DNA of 17,572 nt from assembly GCA_031256015.1 (NCBI GenBank), contig JAIRRK010000014.1, forward strand, positions 1-17,572. Reading direction: 5' to 3'. Numbering within the stretch: the stretch's first letter is position 1; each line of letters starts with the position of its first letter. A program made the position numbers and the translations under genes. Below, in pieces: positions 15,802 to 17,572 of the stretch. Source of the stretch: Dysgonamonadaceae bacterium. Its GTDB lineage: Bacteria; Bacteroidota; Bacteroidia; Bacteroidales; Azobacteroidaceae. The notes beneath the pieces were generated by a model that was not told the origin of the DNA, did no database searches, and saw nothing but the letters and a program-made list of their open reading frames with translations.

Positions 15802-16090
15802 AAGATTAACATTTTAATGATAGAATAAAGCATTGAAAACAAACGGTATCTTTTTTCCTTTGTTATACAATGACTTAAATAAAAAATAAAATAAAAAATA
15901 TTTGAATTGAACAAAAACAAAAAAGAAATGTTTTATATTTGAACGAATTTTAAAAAGTAATAAATTAAAAAAAGGGCAGTTTTTTTGGCAATTCTATATA
16001 AAATGGTTAATTTTGGCCTCAAATTAGTTAGACTAAATAAAGGAGAGAAACTTACTAATATTAATTAATACGTCCTAACACAAAAAAAAG
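15802..16090. other. AT-rich intergenic region with the OmpA promoter
   Basis: No gene is seen in these 289 bp. The first half is very AT-rich, with runs of A and a weak AACAAA...TTTGTT inverted repeat that might end the murF unit. A -7-like box TATATTTG (15934-15941) has no -33 partner at proper spacing. The main promoter is further downstream. The sequence AAAGGAG (16039-16045) is 45 bp before the ATG and too far to be a ribosome-binding site. Confidence 0.5.
15984..16015 (+). promoter_or_regulatory. Promoter of the OmpA-family gene
   Basis: TTTG (15984-15987) and TAATTTTG (16008-16015) match both elements of the Bacteroidota primary sigma consensus (TTTG and TAnnTTTG), with 20 bp between them, in the normal 19-21 range. 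Transcription would start near 16022, giving a leader of about 70 nt. This is the best promoter match in the window and fits a highly expressed porin. Confidence 0.75.
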
Positions 16091-17365
16091 ATGAGAAATT
16101 TATTTTTAACAGCAGTATTTTTATTTTCAACATTGTGCTTAAATGCACAATCAAAGTTAGCGGTTGAAAACCAGTATCCGGGCGATGCAAAAGCTCAGGA
16201 AGTTTATTTGACCGCAGTGGAAAAGCAAGCCAATGAAAAAACATCGGCTCTTCGCACTACATGGATGGCTAACAAGCCAAGTTCAAACTGGTTCATTTCC
16301 GGTTTTGCTGGAATCGGAGGAAACTGGTCGGGTTCTCAACATTTAGCAACAAAGCCTTGGAAAGCTTTTGATAAAGATGTTGATGGAATGTGGAATCCGG
16401 TTTATGGTGGTTCTATCGGTAAATGGTTTACTCCTGTATGGGGGCTTCGTGTGAACGGTTTTTATGGCAAATACAAAGCATTTGAATTGACTGATCAAGG
16501 TCATCATTTGAGAGGTTTTTCCGAATCAGTAAACGGAACAATCGATTTCATGGTTAACTTGAAAAACGTATTCAGACCGTACAATCCTAAAGGATTCTTC
16601 AATCCTGTGTTGTTTGTGGGTACCGGTTTTAATTATACTTGGGAAAATGACTCCAAAGTAGATCCGATTTACGGAGATAAGACATGGGACCAAGTAGCCG
16701 GTAATGGAGTCAATACAGCTCTTAAAGGAGGTTTGCAATTGAATTTCCGTTTACATGACCGTTGGGATCTTTTCTTGGAAGGACAAGCTTTGTATATTCC
16801 TAAAGGATTTGACCGTTGGGAAGAAGGCGAATCGTTGAACTCGGATGTTATTTCTAACCTTTTGTTAGGTTTGACTTATCGTTTCGATTTCCGTCATTTC
16901 ATCAAAGCTCCTATGTATGATCAAAGAGAAATCGATGCTTTGAATCGTGAAATCAACGAATTACGTAACCGTCCGGAAGTTATTTGTCCTCCGATTCCTG
17001 TATGTCCTGAACCGGAAGTGATAGTCAAAGAAGTAGCCGCAAAAGAAGAATTAACTCCGGTATTCTTTACAATCAATAGTTCTGTGGTTCGTGATAACCA
17101 ATTAATCAGCGTTGCTAAAGCTGCTGAATACTTGATTGATAATCCGAATGCAAAATTAGAACTGGCTTCTTATGCCGATAAGAAAACAGGGAATCCTTCT
17201 TACAACATGAGACTTTCTAAAAACCGTTCCGAAGCTGTAGCTAAGGTATTGGTAAACAAATTCGGAATTAAGAGAGATCGTTTAGTTTTGAAACATTATG
17301 GAGATACAGTTCAACCGTTTGAACAAAATGATTGGAACCGTGTAACAATTTTCGTACTGCCATAA
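16091..17365 (+). CDS. OmpA-family outer-membrane protein
   Basis: This is a 424-residue OmpA/OprF-type porin. The signal peptide MRNLFLTAVF...CLNAQ is followed by a helical stretch (residues about 30-58), then an eight-strand-type beta barrel from about 65 to 275 with alternating aromatic strands (NWFISGFAGIGGNWSG, GLRVNGFYGKY, LLLGLTYRFDF). A short coiled coil (QREIDALNREINELRN) and a proline-rich linker with two cysteines (ICPPIPVCPEPE) lead to the periplasmic peptidoglycan-binding OmpA domain (about 318-424). This has NPSYNMRLSKNRSEAVAKVL and ends NRVTIFVLP. It should anchor the outer membrane to the cell wall. Related porins of Porphyromonas form disulfide-linked oligomers through linker cysteines, which may apply here. 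It is a single-gene unit with a strong promoter and terminator. Confidence 0.93.
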   Translation: MRNLFLTAVFLFSTLCLNAQSKLAVENQYPGDAKAQEVYLTAVEKQANEKTSALRTTWMANKPSSNWFISGFAGIGGNWSGSQHLATKPWKAFDKDVDGMWNPVYGGSIGKWFTPVWGLRVNGFYGKYKAFELTDQGHHLRGFSESVNGTIDFMVNLKNVFRPYNPKGFFNPVLFVGTGFNYTWENDSKVDPIYGDKTWDQVAGNGVNTALKGGLQLNFRLHDRWDLFLEGQALYIPKGFDRWEEGESLNSDVISNLLLGLTYRFDFRHFIKAPMYDQREIDALNREINELRNRPEVICPPIPVCPEPEVIVKEVAAKEELTPVFFTINSSVVRDNQLISVAKAAEYLIDNPNAKLELASYADKKTGNPSYNMRLSKNRSEAVAKVLVNKFGIKRDRLVLKHYGDTVQPFEQNDWNRVTIFVLP

Positions 17366-17396
17366 AGGCGATGTTTAAGTGTTAATAAAAAGGGAA

Positions 17397-17431
17397 AGAG
17401 AGTGTGTCAATCGGCGCACTCTTTTTTTTTA
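17397..17431 (+). terminator. Intrinsic terminator of the OmpA-family gene
   Basis: AGAGTGTG (17399-17406) pairs with CGCACTCT (17415-17422), with one G-U wobble around an 8-nt loop. The stem can extend with flanking A-T pairs. It is followed directly by a run of T residues, the best intrinsic terminator in the window. Confidence 0.88.
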
Positions 17432-17437
17432 TTCTTC

Positions 17438-17572
17438 TTCAAATCTGCGCGTAGCGCAGGTTGAATCTTCTTCTTTGTCTTGATACAAAGAAGAAGCAAG
17501 AAAAATCAAGGCTTGGCTTTTCGGCGACCCGCTAGCGATTGGTCGGCTAAAATCCGGGAACTCGCTACGCTC
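17438..17572. repeat. Cluster of inverted repeats, probable interspersed intergenic element (partial)
   Basis: No gene is visible after the terminator. CTGCGC-GTA-GCGCAG (17445-17459) forms a hairpin extended by outer pairs to 17438-17465. CTTCTTCTTTGT (17467-17478) pairs perfectly with ACAAAGAAGAAG (17485-17496). CGACC/GGTCG (17525-17545) flank the palindrome CGCTAGCG. GCGTAGCG (17449-17456) is also the exact reverse complement of CGCTACGC (17563-17570). The dense symmetry and the higher GC of the last 60 bp resemble multicopy intergenic repeats of Bacteroidota; copy number cannot be seen here. The element runs off the window edge. Confidence 0.5.

Noticed and set aside
16039..16045. AAAGGAG as ribosome-binding site of the OmpA-family gene
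   Set aside because: It is 45 bp upstream of the ATG with no other start codon nearby, and Bacteroidota rarely rely on Shine-Dalgarno pairing.

Overview
The window looks like a piece of a Bacteroidales (Bacteroidota) chromosome. The evidence is the TAnnTTTG-type promoter boxes, the lack of Shine-Dalgarno sequences, the fused MurF-alanine racemase typical of the phylum, a BtuB-BtuG-BtuF vitamin B12 uptake locus of the gut Bacteroidales type, and a Bacteroidales-type OmpA porin. There are 13 genes that run off neither edge, plus the 3' tail of a GC-rich FISUMP-type gene at the left edge. No rRNA, tRNA, CRISPR array, integrase or transposase is visible.

Layout from left to right. Positions 1-192 hold the tail of the FISUMP gene, a 35-bp heptamer repeat that puts stop codons in all frames, and a hairpin terminator. 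Positions 190-2404 (minus) are a two-gene operon: an XRE-cupin regulator followed by a medium-chain/acetyl-type acyl-CoA synthetase. A 308-bp divergent spacer with a long bulged hairpin comes next. Positions 2713-5370 (plus) are a tight operon, phoH-purC-aroE, with gaps of 1-2 bp. Positions 5373-10036 (minus) are the B12 uptake unit. A promoter box sits directly against a well-conserved cobalamin riboswitch, followed by the TonB-dependent receptor btuB, the surface beta-propeller lipoprotein btuG and the solute-binding lipoprotein btuF. The inner-membrane ABC permease and ATPase (btuCD) are not here. Positions 10156-11094 (plus) are a CorA-type metal-ion channel, divergent from the riboswitch. 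Positions 11175-12227 are a lipoprotein with the aldose 1-epimerase fold that has lost its catalytic residues. Positions 12319-15801 are a cell-wall unit: a small single-pass membrane protein, the MurF-Alr fusion and a DUF1460 (NlpC/P60-like) exported enzyme, each overlapping the next. Positions 16091-17365 are an OmpA-family porin with a strong promoter and terminator. The right edge is a cluster of inverted repeats that looks like an interspersed intergenic repeat.

How the genes work together: BtuG should capture corrinoid at the cell surface, BtuB should move it across the outer membrane, and BtuF should receive it in the periplasm. The riboswitch should shut the unit down when cobalamin is plentiful. 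The MurF-Alr/DUF1460 unit links precursor synthesis with an exported cell-wall hydrolase. The observations most worth a second look are the apparently inactive aldose-epimerase lipoprotein, the previously uncalled 58-residue membrane protein overlapping murF (which also corrects the murF start), a hairpin between btuG and btuF whose pairing is complete only in the mRNA sense, and the unexplained hairpin upstream of phoH. I see no clear case of a wholly new multi-gene system.
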